Position numbers and translations under genes: made by a program | Shown: positions 1-8,932 of the stretch, piece by piece | Layout of the letters: each line of letters begins with the position of its first letter | Position numbering within the stretch: the stretch's first letter is position 1 | Source of the DNA: Legionella yabuuchiae | Lineage (GTDB): Bacteria > Pseudomonadota > Gammaproteobacteria > Legionellales > Legionellaceae | Reading direction: 5' to 3' | Length of the DNA: 52,236 nt | Assembly: GCF_900640115.1 (NCBI RefSeq) | Contig: NZ_CAAAIW010000023.1 | Span: forward strand, 1 to 52,236 | The notes under the pieces: generated by a model | Told to the model about the DNA's origin: nothing | Database searches by the model: none | What the model saw: only the letters and a program-made list of their open reading frames with translations

Positions 1-255
1 CAACATATTATCCTATTAACTCCTGTGAAAAAAGAAAAAGGACAAAACTTTCTTGATGCAGCAGACCAATGGTTATCAACAGCAATTTCGCAAGTACGCC
101 AACCTGTCGAATCACTGTTTAATTGGGTTAACGAGAAACCCGGTATCCAAATCGCAAGTAAAGTTAGATCTTATCAAGGTTTGATAGTGCATGTTTTTGG
201 AAAATTAGCCGCAGCTTTATTTCTCATGCGGCAACGATTAAATTTTTTAGCTTAA
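1..255 (+). CDS. Transposase, C-terminal fragment (partial at window start)
   Basis: The open frame runs in from the window edge, so the true start lies outside; about 84 residues are visible. The tail has the pattern RQPVESLFNW, then an EKPGIQ-ASKVRS stretch, then a hydrophobic VHVFGKLAAALFLM end. I associate this with DDE transposases of the IS4/IS5 superfamily (DDE_Tnp_1), where the E of the ESLF segment would be the last catalytic acid. It would cut and join an insertion sequence. I could not identify the terminal inverted repeat in the next 200 bases. The exact IS family is uncertain and the gene could be a remnant. Confidence 0.65.
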   Translation, partial: QHIILLTPVKKEKGQNFLDAADQWLSTAISQVRQPVESLFNWVNEKPGIQIASKVRSYQGLIVHVFGKLAAALFLMRQRLNFLA

Positions 256-491
256 TTTTTAAGTTTTGGATTGGCATTCTACTTTGGTCTTGTTCTACCA
301 TTCCTTTTATCAACAGGATCGCTGTACCGTACAGAGCAACAGGATGAAGAAGCCGGAATTTTTCACATGAGGATGTTGTCTTGCGTATTATTTAATCATT
401 TCCAACATGAATTAGAAAAATTATGCTAAAATAACAACCTTTGATTCTGTTTAGCATGTAAAACTTTTTAATGAATGATGAGGAGTGTTTG
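256..491. other. Intergenic region between transposase fragment and sspA
   Basis: No gene is visible here. It should contain the end of the insertion sequence and the sspA promoter. A possible -10 box (TAAAAT, 427-432) lies in an AT-rich stretch but no convincing -35 pairs with it. A 13-base motif GTACCGTACAGAG at 324-336 recurs near 27740 and 51030 (see findings). Confidence 0.4.
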
Positions 492-1112
492 ATGGCGATC
501 GTTGCAAAGCGTACTATTATGTCATTGTTTTCTGATAATGATGATGTGTATAGTCATCAAGTAAGAATTGTATTAGCCGAAAAAGGCGTTAATGTTGAAA
601 TTTTAACTGCCAAGCAGACAGAGGCCCCCAGTGATTTATTAGCAGTAAATCCTTATGGAACGGTTCCTACGTTGATCGATCGAGAATTGGTGTTGTATGA
701 AGCTCGTATCATCATGGAGTATCTTGATGAACGTTTCCCGCATCCGCCGTTACTTCCAGTGTATCCTGTTGCGCGCGCTGAAACCCGGAAAATGATGCAT
801 CGCATCGAACAAGATTGGTATTCACTGTTACAGCGCATTTATCAAAACGATGATGCAAACCAGGCTCGCCAACACTTACAAAACAGCCTAGTCAATCTAG
901 AGCCTGTATTCGCTGACAAGCCCTATTTCTTAAGCGAAGAGTTTTCACTCCTAGATTGCGCGTTGGCACCTTTATTATGGCGTTTGCCAGGGTTAAACGT
1001 TGAAATCCCAGAAAAAGCTACGGGCTTACATGAGTACATGCAACGATTATTTGCGCGAGAGTGTTTTAAAACCAGTTTAACGGAAGCTGAGAGGCAGCTA
1101 AGGGCGGCGTAA
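492..1112 (+). CDS. sspA: Stringent starvation protein A (GST-like RNA polymerase-associated regulator)
   Basis: SspA binds RNA polymerase and changes transcription during starvation; in Legionella and other pathogens it affects stationary-phase behaviour. The protein is 206 residues with an N-terminal thioredoxin-like fold (cis-proline region NPYGTVPTL near 53-61) and a helical GST-like C-terminal half. The surface PHP tripeptide needed for SspA activity in E. coli is present (residues 83-85). A longer frame opens at an ATG at 471, but GAGGAG at 480-485 sits 6 bases before the ATG at 492, so I chose 492. The stop overlaps the sspB start (TAATG), so the two are translationally coupled. Like the E. 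coli protein it should have no glutathione transferase activity; this is from the family, not seen here. Confidence 0.93.
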   Translation: MAIVAKRTIMSLFSDNDDVYSHQVRIVLAEKGVNVEILTAKQTEAPSDLLAVNPYGTVPTLIDRELVLYEARIIMEYLDERFPHPPLLPVYPVARAETRKMMHRIEQDWYSLLQRIYQNDDANQARQHLQNSLVNLEPVFADKPYFLSEEFSLLDCALAPLLWRLPGLNVEIPEKATGLHEYMQRLFARECFKTSLTEAERQLRAA

Positions 1113-1507
1113 TGACAAAAAAAATGACCTCAAGCAAACCTTATCTTATTCGCGGTCTTTATGACTGGATAGTAGACAATAATCTGACCCCTTATCTTTT
1201 AGTGAATGCCGAATCCCAGGGGGTTCAAGTTCCACAAGAGCATGTCGTGGATGGAAAAATCGTTCTTAATATTTCACCACAAGCGTGTCGAGGTCTGCAT
1301 TTAGACAATGATCGAATTGTGTTTACCACACGTTTCTCAGGTCAGACCTTCCAAATTTCATTAACACCAGGGGCAGTATTGGCGATTTATGCACAGGAAA
1401 ATGGTCGAGGGATGGAGTTTGAAGAGGAAGAAGACAGCTTGCCGCCACCAACGACGCCTACTCCTGAAAAAAGCGGACGAAAACCGACATTAAAATTGGT
1501 AAAATAA
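1112..1507 (+). CDS. sspB: ClpXP protease specificity-enhancing factor SspB
   Basis: SspB is the adaptor that tethers ssrA-tagged proteins from stalled ribosomes to the ClpX unfoldase. The protein is 131 residues. It opens with the conserved KPYLIRGLYDWIVDN stretch, followed by a small beta domain rich in hydrophobics (residues ~20-100), an acidic flexible linker (EFEEEEDS, then PPPTTPTP), and a basic end, GRKPTLKLVK, matching the ClpX-binding tail of the family. Its ATG overlaps the sspA stop by one base. A strong hairpin terminator follows directly, so sspAB is a self-contained two-gene operon. Confidence 0.94.
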   Translation: MTKKMTSSKPYLIRGLYDWIVDNNLTPYLLVNAESQGVQVPQEHVVDGKIVLNISPQACRGLHLDNDRIVFTTRFSGQTFQISLTPGAVLAIYAQENGRGMEFEEEEDSLPPPTTPTPEKSGRKPTLKLVK

Positions 1508-1509
1508 TC

Positions 1510-1566
1510 CTAGAAAAAGCAGTTGAGTCTATAGCTTGCGTAGTCGGACTTAACTGCTTTTTCTAG
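1510..1566 (+). terminator. Hairpin terminator after sspAB
   Basis: The arms CTAGAAAAAGCAGTT and AACTGCTTTTTCTAG are exact inverted repeats around a ~27-base centre that can pair further (GAGTC / GGACT). The descending arm holds a T5 run. It separates sspAB from the nnr operon. Confidence 0.8.
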
Positions 1567-1606
1567 AAAGAGATGAGTTCCTAAATTTTTCCAGGGAGCT
1601 AAATGA

Positions 1607-3088
1607 ATGCCAAAGGATATTGCGCTCTATCAAACAAGCCAAATTAGACAGCTTGAGCATCAGGCGATTCATGAGCTTGGAATTCAGGAAAGCGAATTAA
1701 TGGCGCGCGCGGGTTATTCAGCCTACCTCACCATGCGCAAATTTTATAATCAAGTCCGCCAAATTGCTGTATTCTGCGGTGGCGGCAATAATGGAGGCGA
1801 CGGCTATGTCCTGGCACGTTTGGCTGCCGAGGAAGGTTTGGCTGTAGTCGTCTACCATGACAAACCCATTGATGAACTCCCCCCTACAGCAGCTGAAGCG
1901 GCGCAACGTGCAATAGCAACAGGTGTGCAATGTCTTCCCTTTGAAGAAGCCCTGGATGGGGATGCGGAGCTAATCGTTGATGCCTTGTTAGGAATTGGGT
2001 TAGAAGGCGCGGTGCATGGCGCAATCAAGCACGTCATTGAAATCATTAATGACAGTGAATTGCCGGTCATCGCGCTGGATATTCCCTCAGGAATTAACGC
2101 AGACACCGGCATGAAGCTTGGAACCTCTGTGCGAGCGGACATCACAACAACGTTTATTGGGGCAAAGGTAGGATTGTATACGGCGGATGGCCCGGATCAT
2201 TGCGGTGAAATAATTTGTCATGATTTAGAATTAGAAAAAACGGATCAGACGATTCTTCCAGCTGCTTATTTATTGGAGCAGCAACAGCTGTGTCAATTCA
2301 TGCCCGCTCGTAAAAAAAACTCACATAAGGGAACGTATGGGCATGTGCTAGTCATTGGAGGAGCTCGAGGAATGCCTGGTGCTTCTTGGCTTGCTGCAAT
2401 GGCTGCTTTAAGAGTGGGTGCAGGAATGGTTTCCATAGCCACTTATCCTGAGCATGCAAAGCAAGCTTTGGCTGGGTTGCCCGAAGCCATGGTTTATGGC
2501 GTTGCCGATGAGAACGACTTAAAGCCCTTATTATCGAAGGCGACTGTTTGTGTGCTTGGGCCCGGATTGGGCGAAGACGTTTGGGCAGAGGGACTATTTA
2601 CAGCAGCAATTGCTGCCCAATTGCCTTTAGTGATAGACGCATCTGGATTAAGATTATTGGCTCGCAATCAACAGCATGATGATAACTGGATTTTAACCCC
2701 ACATCCTGGTGAAGCAGCCGATTTATTAGGATGCGATCCGGCAACCATCCAAAGCGATCGCCTCAAAGCTGCGCGATCTATTCAAGCGCAATATGGGGGC
2801 AGTGTGATTATAAAAGGGGTTGGAACCGTTATTGATTCTGGCGAGAATGAGGTGCATATTTGCCCCGCAGGAAATCCTGGTATGGCCACCGCTGGAATGG
2901 GCGATGTGTTAAGCGGAGTTATAGGAGGACTGTTGGCGCAAGGGCTATCCTTAGCAGAAGCGGCCAATCTTGGCGTTTGGCTGCATGCAAAAGCAGGTGA
3001 TGATGCAGCGGTTAAATATGGAGAACGCGGCTTGATTGCAAGCGACTTAATGCCTTTTTTACGTTACCGAATAAATACGATTGGATGA
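1607..3088 (+). CDS. nnr: Bifunctional NAD(P)H-hydrate epimerase / ADP-dependent NAD(P)H-hydrate dehydratase
   Basis: Repairs damaged (hydrated) NADH and NADPH: the N-terminal half interconverts the R and S epimers and the C-terminal half dehydrates the S form using ADP. At 493 residues it has the usual fused length. The epimerase half (about 1-225) has the dinucleotide motif FCGGGNNGGDGYV. The dehydratase half (about 240-493) starts at KGTYGHVLVIGG and ends with the signature NPGMATAGMGDVLSG. GGGAG at 1594-1598 sits 8 bases before the chosen ATG; an ATG at 1603 is out of frame. It leads the nnr-tsaE-amiB-mutL-miaA set, the same order as the E. coli yjeF-yjeE-amiB-mutL-miaA operon, and overlaps tsaE by 4 bases. 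Confidence 0.94.
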   Translation: MPKDIALYQTSQIRQLEHQAIHELGIQESELMARAGYSAYLTMRKFYNQVRQIAVFCGGGNNGGDGYVLARLAAEEGLAVVVYHDKPIDELPPTAAEAAQRAIATGVQCLPFEEALDGDAELIVDALLGIGLEGAVHGAIKHVIEIINDSELPVIALDIPSGINADTGMKLGTSVRADITTTFIGAKVGLYTADGPDHCGEIICHDLELEKTDQTILPAAYLLEQQQLCQFMPARKKNSHKGTYGHVLVIGGARGMPGASWLAAMAALRVGAGMVSIATYPEHAKQALAGLPEAMVYGVADENDLKPLLSKATVCVLGPGLGEDVWAEGLFTAAIAAQLPLVIDASGLRLLARNQQHDDNWILTPHPGEAADLLGCDPATIQSDRLKAARSIQAQYGGSVIIKGVGTVIDSGENEVHICPAGNPGMATAGMGDVLSGVIGGLLAQGLSLAEAANLGVWLHAKAGDDAAVKYGERGLIASDLMPFLRYRINTIG

Positions 3089-3570
3089 TTGACAGAAAAA
3101 CTATGAGCAAAGCGTTAACTTTTGAACTTCCCTCAGAAGAAGATACAATCAGATTAGCTAAGCAATTTGCAAGCGTTCTACGAGTGCCAGCGATATTAAC
3201 CTTTCAAGGACACATAGGCGCAGGAAAAACTACGTTTATTCGCGCGATGCTTAAAACGCTCGGAGTCGGCTCAACCGTTAAGAGCCCAACGTTTTCAATC
3301 GTGGAAACGTATCTTTTAGACGCCCTACAAATTCATCATTTTGATTTGTATCGTATACAAGACGAAGCCGAATTAGAGTATATTGGGTTTAGAGATTATT
3401 TTTCGAGTCAATCTGTGTGCTGCATTGAGTGGCCTGAGCATGGAAAGCATTTTTTAGAGGGCGTGGATATCGAGTTTGCGTTGATGACCCATGGTGGAGG
3501 GCGAAGGTTATGCATAATCGCGAAAAGCCCTCTTGGAGTTGAAATGTTGTCTTGTTTGGAAGTGGCATAA
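3085..3570 (+). CDS. tsaE: tRNA threonylcarbamoyladenosine biosynthesis ATPase TsaE
   Basis: TsaE is the small P-loop ATPase that works with TsaB/TsaD/TsaC to make t6A37 on ANN-decoding tRNAs. The P-loop GHIGAGKTT is at about residues 45-53, followed by the family motif SPTFSIVETY and the HFDLYR stretch; the CCIEWPEHG segment is also typical. The length (161) is normal. The ATG at 3085 overlaps the nnr stop (ATGA); a second ATG at 3103 would remove six residues and cannot be excluded. The stop shares a base with the amiB start, so this is a tightly coupled operon. Confidence 0.93.
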   Translation: MIDRKTMSKALTFELPSEEDTIRLAKQFASVLRVPAILTFQGHIGAGKTTFIRAMLKTLGVGSTVKSPTFSIVETYLLDALQIHHFDLYRIQDEAELEYIGFRDYFSSQSVCCIEWPEHGKHFLEGVDIEFALMTHGGGRRLCIIAKSPLGVEMLSCLEVA

Positions 3571-4901
3571 TGAGAAAGGCAATTTTCAAAATCGTAGCCA
3601 GTTTTATATTAATTGGTCACGTTGCTGTTGCCGCAGAATTACGTTCTCTGGATATTGAAGAAGAGGGCACAATTACCAAATTAACCTTCAATTTATCTGG
3701 CCCCTTCGCTTACAAAGCATTTCTTTTATCGAATCCATCTCGAGCTGTGATTGATCTTGAGCACACCACCACATCCGTCAACTTCTCTAAATTAGGCTCA
3801 AAAAGCGCTTTGGTGAAAGCCATTCGAGATGGGCGGCCAAAACACGACACATTAAGAGTGGTCTTGGATTTAAATGATCCGGCTTCGCTTGCAGCAGATA
3901 AAGCGAAACATACATTAAGTATCAATTTAAGCGCTAAGCAAAATCGCTCAACCAAACAAAAGACAAACGTCCAACTAAACGCTTCTAAAACTCCAGTGAT
4001 GGTCAGTCGCAGTCCATCCCGCGCTTTAAGAGATGTGGTCGTGATCATTGACCCAGGTCATGGTGGAAAAGATCCTGGCGCTATTGGCCCAAGGCATCAT
4101 TTGGAAAAGAACGTGGTGTTAGCTATCGGGTTGAAGTTGAAAAACATTATCGACAAACAACCAGGTATGCGTGCGGTATTAACTCGTAATGGTGATTACT
4201 ATGTCGGGCTTCGCGAACGTTTAGACATTGCTAGAAAATATGATGGAGATATTTTTATCTCTATCCACGCCGATGCGTTTAAAAACCGCAACTCAAACGG
4301 AGCTTCTGTGTTCGCTCTTTCTCAAACTGGAGCAACCAGTGAGGCTGCAAGATGGTTAGCTGAAAAAGAAAACTATTCCGAATTGGGTGGTGTTAATCTT
4401 TCGGAGTTAGACGATGATAACGGGGTAATTCGCTCGGTACTTATTGACTTATCGCAAACCGCAACGATTGGCGCAAGCTTAAACATGGGCGAGCGAGTTC
4501 TGCACGCCATGGATAATATTACAAACTTACATCACCAAGACGTTGAACAAGCAAGATTTGTCGTATTGAAATCACCAGATATTCCATCAATTCTGATTGA
4601 AACGGGATTTATCTCAAATCCTAGAGAAGAGAAAAATCTAACATCATCTTCCTATCAATCCAAGTTATCCTATGCCATTTTTCAAGGTGTAAAGCAGTAT
4701 TTCTTTGACCATCCGCCCCATGGCACCTATATAGAAGCTCAGGCCAGAACCAATAAGCATATTGTCAGCAAGGGAGAAACATTGGGTGGAATCGCTGCAA
4801 AATACAGTACTACGATACAGAAGCTGAAAGAACTAAACCATTTGAACAATGCTCGTATCGTAATTGGTCAGAGTCTGATTGTACCTAATCCTGTGTCATG
4901 A
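3570..4901 (+). CDS. amiB: N-acetylmuramoyl-L-alanine amidase AmiB with AMIN and LysM domains
   Basis: Periplasmic amidase that cuts the peptide from glycan in the septal wall during cell separation. The 443-residue protein has a signal peptide ending near AVAAE, an N-terminal AMIN domain (about 25-120), then an amidase_3 zinc domain beginning DVVVIIDPGHGGKDPGA (zinc His in the GHGG turn), continuing through SIHADAF and ILIETGFISN. A C-terminal LysM domain (SKGETLGGIAAKYSTT) binds peptidoglycan. The frame extends six codons upstream, but the ATG at 3570 shares a base with the tsaE stop and directly precedes a good signal peptide, so I start there. It overlaps mutL by 4 bases. Confidence 0.93.
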   Translation: MRKAIFKIVASFILIGHVAVAAELRSLDIEEEGTITKLTFNLSGPFAYKAFLLSNPSRAVIDLEHTTTSVNFSKLGSKSALVKAIRDGRPKHDTLRVVLDLNDPASLAADKAKHTLSINLSAKQNRSTKQKTNVQLNASKTPVMVSRSPSRALRDVVVIIDPGHGGKDPGAIGPRHHLEKNVVLAIGLKLKNIIDKQPGMRAVLTRNGDYYVGLRERLDIARKYDGDIFISIHADAFKNRNSNGASVFALSQTGATSEAARWLAEKENYSELGGVNLSELDDDNGVIRSVLIDLSQTATIGASLNMGERVLHAMDNITNLHHQDVEQARFVVLKSPDIPSILIETGFISNPREEKNLTSSSYQSKLSYAIFQGVKQYFFDHPPHGTYIEAQARTNKHIVSKGETLGGIAAKYSTTIQKLKELNHLNNARIVIGQSLIVPNPVS

Positions 4902-6526
4902 GAATTCAAACCTTACCACCAGAACTTGCAAATCAGATTGCGGCCGGCGAAGTTATCGAACGACCGGCTTCCGTTGTCAAAGAATTGTTGGAAAATGCAT
5001 TCGATGCCGGAGCGCAAACCATCCACATCGCAATCGATGGTGGCGGTGTGAATCGTATTAAAATAAGCGATGATGGCCAAGGAATATGCCCAGAAGATCT
5101 ACCCTTGGCAATTGCAGCGCATGCGACTAGTAAAATCCGTAGTCTTAATGATTTATATCAAATTAAAAGTATGGGATTTCGAGGAGAGGCGCTGGCAAGT
5201 ATTGCATCGATTGCAAGACTATCCATTAGCTCAAGAGCGCTTGGCGAAGACCATGCCACTTTATTGCAATTAACCCCTGCTGGACCAATACTCTCACCAA
5301 CGGCTCGTACTCCAGGGACAACGGTTGATGTTCAAGATTTATTTTATAACGCCCCTGTGCGAAAAAAATTTTTAAAGACAGAAAAAACGGAGTTTCAAGT
5401 CATAGAGGCATTGGTAAGACGTTTTGCTATGTGTCGCTCAGATTTGGCAATTAGTCTCATGCATAATGGTCGACAAATACTAGCCCTTCCAGCAGCACGT
5501 TGTGAGAAAACAAAATTGCTACGTATTAAAAAATTACTGGGAAAATCATTTCTCGAAGAGGCAGTGTACATCGAGGTAAAACGATCTGGCATGGAGCTCT
5601 CAGGCTGGCTTGGCGGAAAATCCTATCATCGGAGTCAAAATGATAAGCAATGGATTTATGTGAATCACCGAATGGTTAAAGATAAGCTCTTAAATCATGC
5701 CATAAAACAAAGCTACGAACCCTACTTGCCCCCTGGACGATTTTCAGGATGTTTGTTGTATTTAGGGATAGCTCCGCAAGAAGTTGATGTCAATGTTCAT
5801 CCAACGAAACATGAAGTGCGATTTCAACAGCCACGATTGGTTCATGATTTAATCGTCTCACAAATCGATGAAGCATTAGGTGGTCAGCAACAGTCTTCAA
5901 ACCCAAAGTTCCCTCTAATGCCAAAGCTTAAGCAACCGTTATCTATTCGGGAACCGAATTTCAGCCAGCGTTTGCACATGAATGAACAGCAGCACTACGC
6001 AGATCATTCATTGGCTGTGTTAAACTCCGATTTTGCGATTATAATTCATCCGGAGGGTTCATTTTTGGTTGATGTATCGAAACTCTATCAGCTTGGAATG
6101 GAACAACATATTAAAAAAGAACAGGGTCTTTTAGGTAAGCGCCCCTTATTAGTTCCAGTCCGATTTCCTGCCGGCAATCAGGCTGAGGATCTTATCAGGT
6201 ATTATCAAGAAGTGTTATCCAGTCTTGGTATCGACATCGACATGATTGCTCAAGACCAATTAATCATTCGAACTATCCCTAAACTGCTTCCGCAACTGGA
6301 TATTCATGGTTTTATGAACACATTAAAAAACCAAACCAAGCTAGATAGGGAAGGTGTGTTGCGTTTAATGATCGCTTGTCATACCCTTAAAACAGAAATG
6401 TTAAGTTCTGAAGAGCGGGATCAATTGTTTGATTTTTTTGAGGCAGCACGCACACAAGCGCCCAATTTAAAACCTGTTTATAAACAGTTAGATGAAACGG
6501 CCTGTCGTGAGTTACTCTATGGTTAA
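4898..6526 (+). CDS. mutL: DNA mismatch repair protein MutL
   Basis: MutL links mismatch recognition by MutS to strand incision. The N-terminal GHKL ATPase is intact: the E29-type AGEVIERPASVVKELLENA segment, NAFDAGA, DDGQGI, and the lid motif GFRGEALASI. A poorly conserved linker follows (about 325-375) and a short C-terminal dimerisation domain (about 380-542). I do not see the DQHA(X)2E(X)4E endonuclease motif; the matching stretch reads VDVSKLYQLGMEQH, so this MutL is probably endonuclease-free like that of E. coli. At 542 residues it is on the short side for the family. It overlaps both amiB and miaA. Confidence 0.95.
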   Translation: MRIQTLPPELANQIAAGEVIERPASVVKELLENAFDAGAQTIHIAIDGGGVNRIKISDDGQGICPEDLPLAIAAHATSKIRSLNDLYQIKSMGFRGEALASIASIARLSISSRALGEDHATLLQLTPAGPILSPTARTPGTTVDVQDLFYNAPVRKKFLKTEKTEFQVIEALVRRFAMCRSDLAISLMHNGRQILALPAARCEKTKLLRIKKLLGKSFLEEAVYIEVKRSGMELSGWLGGKSYHRSQNDKQWIYVNHRMVKDKLLNHAIKQSYEPYLPPGRFSGCLLYLGIAPQEVDVNVHPTKHEVRFQQPRLVHDLIVSQIDEALGGQQQSSNPKFPLMPKLKQPLSIREPNFSQRLHMNEQQHYADHSLAVLNSDFAIIIHPEGSFLVDVSKLYQLGMEQHIKKEQGLLGKRPLLVPVRFPAGNQAEDLIRYYQEVLSSLGIDIDMIAQDQLIIRTIPKLLPQLDIHGFMNTLKNQTKLDREGVLRLMIACHTLKTEMLSSEERDQLFDFFEAARTQAPNLKPVYKQLDETACRELLYG

Positions 6527-7469
6527 TTTAGCAGTGTGTTTAATGGGGCCGACGGCCTCTGGAAAAACCGATCTTGCTTGTCAATTGGTAGAAACATTCC
6601 CTTTTGAAATTATTAGCGTTGATTCAGCGATGATTTATAGAGGAATGGATATTGGAACAGCAAAGCCCACGCAAGAACACTTAGCACGCGCACCGCATCA
6701 TTTAATTGATGTATTAGATCCAATTGAAAGTTACTCAGCCGCATATTTTTGTCGTGACGCAGAACAGCTTTGTAAAGAAATACACAGTCGGGGAAAGATC
6801 CCACTGCTGGTTGGCGGCACGATGATGTATTTTAATGCGCTTCAAAAAGGTATTGCAACACTACCAGAGGCGAATGAATCATTAAGAGCGCAATTATTAC
6901 AGCAAGGAAGTACATTAGGATGGCCAGCGTTGCATAATAGACTTCTTAGCGTAGATCCAGTAGCCGCTGCTCGTATCCATCCCCATGATTCTCAACGTAT
7001 TCAGCGCGCATTAGAAGTGTATGAACTCACCGGAAAACCTCTTTCAGAACTCGTTCATCAAACGGCCGAACCGTCCAAAGAGCGTTTTATTAACTTGCTG
7101 TTAATGCCTGACGAGCGGTCCTGGCTCCATGAGCGAATTGCGCTTCGGTTTGAACAAATGCTCGATCAGGGCTTTTTGGACGAAGTCAAAACGCTTTTAC
7201 AACAATGGCCCTTGAATTTATCTCATCCAGCGATGAAAAGTGTTGGTTATCGTCAGGCTTTATTATATTTGCAGGACGAGATTGACTATGAAACATTCAT
7301 TGCAACCGGGATTGCCGCGACTAGACAACTTGCAAAACGTCAGTTGACTTGGCTGAGGCATTGGTCCAATGGTCAGCAATTTACTGCTGAAAATCCACTC
7401 ATTTGTCGAGAAGTCATGGCCAGAATCAGCAAAATCCTGGATAATAAATTCCGCAAGATTAAGGAGTAA
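6519..7469 (+). CDS. miaA: tRNA dimethylallyltransferase MiaA
   Basis: Adds the dimethylallyl group from DMAPP to A37 of tRNAs reading UNN codons. The P-loop GPTASGKTDLA is close to the N-terminus; the family motifs SAMIYRGMDIGTAKP, the IDVLDP turn, LVGGTMMYFNAL and RQLTWLRHW are all present. The frame opens at 6492 but the homologous region begins only at VNLAVCLMGPT, so I use the ATG at 6519, which overlaps the mutL stop by 8 bases. Unlike in E. coli, hfq does not follow. The substrate DMAPP would come from the mevalonate genes further along the window, an inferred metabolic link. Confidence 0.94.
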   Translation: MVNLAVCLMGPTASGKTDLACQLVETFPFEIISVDSAMIYRGMDIGTAKPTQEHLARAPHHLIDVLDPIESYSAAYFCRDAEQLCKEIHSRGKIPLLVGGTMMYFNALQKGIATLPEANESLRAQLLQQGSTLGWPALHNRLLSVDPVAAARIHPHDSQRIQRALEVYELTGKPLSELVHQTAEPSKERFINLLLMPDERSWLHERIALRFEQMLDQGFLDEVKTLLQQWPLNLSHPAMKSVGYRQALLYLQDEIDYETFIATGIAATRQLAKRQLTWLRHWSNGQQFTAENPLICREVMARISKILDNKFRKIKE

Positions 7470-7472
7470 ACA

Positions 7473-7676
7473 ATGAAGAAACAAGACAAAAAACCAGCCT
7501 GTGCCCAGACCACTTATTTTATAACTAATAAGGATATCCCTTTAAGTTGTCCAACTGAAAATATGGAGCTTTGGAATGCACATCCTAAAGTGTATTTACC
7601 CATTGAAGAAACAGGTGTTGAGGTTTGCCCTTATTGTGGCGCACGTTATGAACTAAAAGATGAAAAAGAAGAATAA
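7473..7676 (+). CDS. Small zinc-finger protein (zf-CHCC type)
   Basis: A 67-residue protein with AKGA-like start of the NDUFS6-related CHCC zinc-finger family: one Cys in LSCP, a His in WNAHPKVYLPI, and a C-terminal CPYCGARY knuckle. Homologues are common single-domain proteins in proteobacteria, often next to glycosyltransferases or branched-chain aminotransferase genes. The biological role is not established. GGAG precedes the ATG by 7 bases, and the gene sits 3 bases after miaA and 2 bases before the GT9 gene, so it is probably co-transcribed with both. Confidence 0.85.
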   Translation: MKKQDKKPACAQTTYFITNKDIPLSCPTENMELWNAHPKVYLPIEETGVEVCPYCGARYELKDEKEE

Positions 7677-7678
7677 GA

Positions 7679-8776
7679 ATGATTAAATCGATTTGCATCG
7701 TTCGCCTATCTGCTTTAGGCGATGTATTAATGCTTGTGCCATTAGTGCGTACTTTGCAAGCCGCAATTCCTGATGCCAAGCTCACTTGGATTATTTCACG
7801 ACCTGCCTACGATTTGGTGGAGGGAATGTCAGGCGTTGAATTTATTGTCATTGATAAACCCAAAAATATTCGTGATTACTGGCGTTTTGCTCAATTGATG
7901 CGTAAACGTCAATTTGATGTGCTGCTTGCTGCTCAAGCCAGTCTTCGCGCTAACTTATTATTTCCGTTTATCCGCTCAAAGCGTAAAATTGGGTATGATA
8001 AGGCGCGAGCTAAGGACGCGCATCAATGGTTTATTAATGAACAAATTGCCCCTGGTCAAGATCATACGTTAGAAGGATTTTTAAAATTTGCGCTCGCCTT
8101 GGGTGTTAAGCAAAAACAGCTCACTTGGGATTTACCCATTGGCGAAGCTGAGCGAGCATTTGCAATTAGACAACTACCTGAACACAATACTGAGCCTTTA
8201 GTGTTATTAAATCCAGCAGCGAGTAAGGCCGAACGCAGTTGGGCAGTGGAGCGGTATATTGCGTTGATTCAACACTTAAAAACCCACTGGCAAGCTCGGG
8301 TGGTTCTAACCGGTGGCCCGGGAGACTATGACCAACAACTCGCAGCCGTAATTTTAAAGGCCATTTCTGTGGATGGAAATTTAATAGGGAAAACTCGCCC
8401 TAAGCAGCTACTGGCAGTAATTAAGCAGGCGGATCTAATGATTTGTCCTGATACAGGGCCGTCGCACATGGCTGCTGCAGTAGGAACACCCGTTATCGCA
8501 TTGCATGCCGTGACCAGTGCGAACGTATCTGGCCCGTATCCTTATCGTCATCTTGCTGTTGATTACTATGATGAGGCTGTTAAAACAGTTTTGAAGAAAA
8601 ATTCCGAAACCGATTGTTGGGGTACGCAGGTTCATGGTGACACTACTATGAATTTGGTACCGCTTGAATCGGTCATAGCTCGAGCTAATCAAGTCTTAAC
8701 CGAATTAAAATTTCAGCCAGTCGCTGCCTCTCTGGAGAGTCAAAAGAAACAAAATTTTATACCCTGTACTTTGTAA
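7679..8776 (+). CDS. Glycosyltransferase family 9 (lipopolysaccharide heptosyltransferase-like)
   Basis: A 365-residue GT-B fold enzyme of the ADP-heptose transferase family, expected to act on the inner face of the inner membrane during LPS core assembly. The start IVRLSALGDVLMLVPLVRTL is the family N-terminal motif; the donor-binding half has LNPAASKAERSWAVERY, and PDTGPSHMAAAVGTPVIALH is the conserved sugar-nucleotide motif. It may be a WaaC/WaaF/RfaQ-type enzyme; I cannot choose the acceptor from sequence. It ends the plus-strand block and converges with icmX. Confidence 0.85.
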   Translation: MIKSICIVRLSALGDVLMLVPLVRTLQAAIPDAKLTWIISRPAYDLVEGMSGVEFIVIDKPKNIRDYWRFAQLMRKRQFDVLLAAQASLRANLLFPFIRSKRKIGYDKARAKDAHQWFINEQIAPGQDHTLEGFLKFALALGVKQKQLTWDLPIGEAERAFAIRQLPEHNTEPLVLLNPAASKAERSWAVERYIALIQHLKTHWQARVVLTGGPGDYDQQLAAVILKAISVDGNLIGKTRPKQLLAVIKQADLMICPDTGPSHMAAAVGTPVIALHAVTSANVSGPYPYRHLAVDYYDEAVKTVLKKNSETDCWGTQVHGDTTMNLVPLESVIARANQVLTELKFQPVAASLESQKKQNFIPCTL

Positions 8777-8850
8777 AAATACGCACCGAACATTGTCGTT
8801 TTTGCGACCCCAGATCATCTGGCGTTGTTGCCTAAATGTTCCACCTTTCC

Positions 8851-8880
8851 CCCTCTCCGCACGAAGTGTCAGGGAGAGGG
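8851..8880. terminator. Palindrome between the GT9 gene and icmX
   Basis: CCCTCTCC (8851-8858) and GGAGAGGG (8873-8880) form an 8-bp stem with a 14-base loop in the gap between two convergent genes. There is no U-tract on either strand, so it may be a dispersed palindromic repeat used as a terminator rather than a classical terminator. Confidence 0.45.
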
Positions 8881-8932
8881 TTAGGATTAGAGGGATGATT
8901 TAATCTCAGTTCGATAGAATTTCGACTTGAAA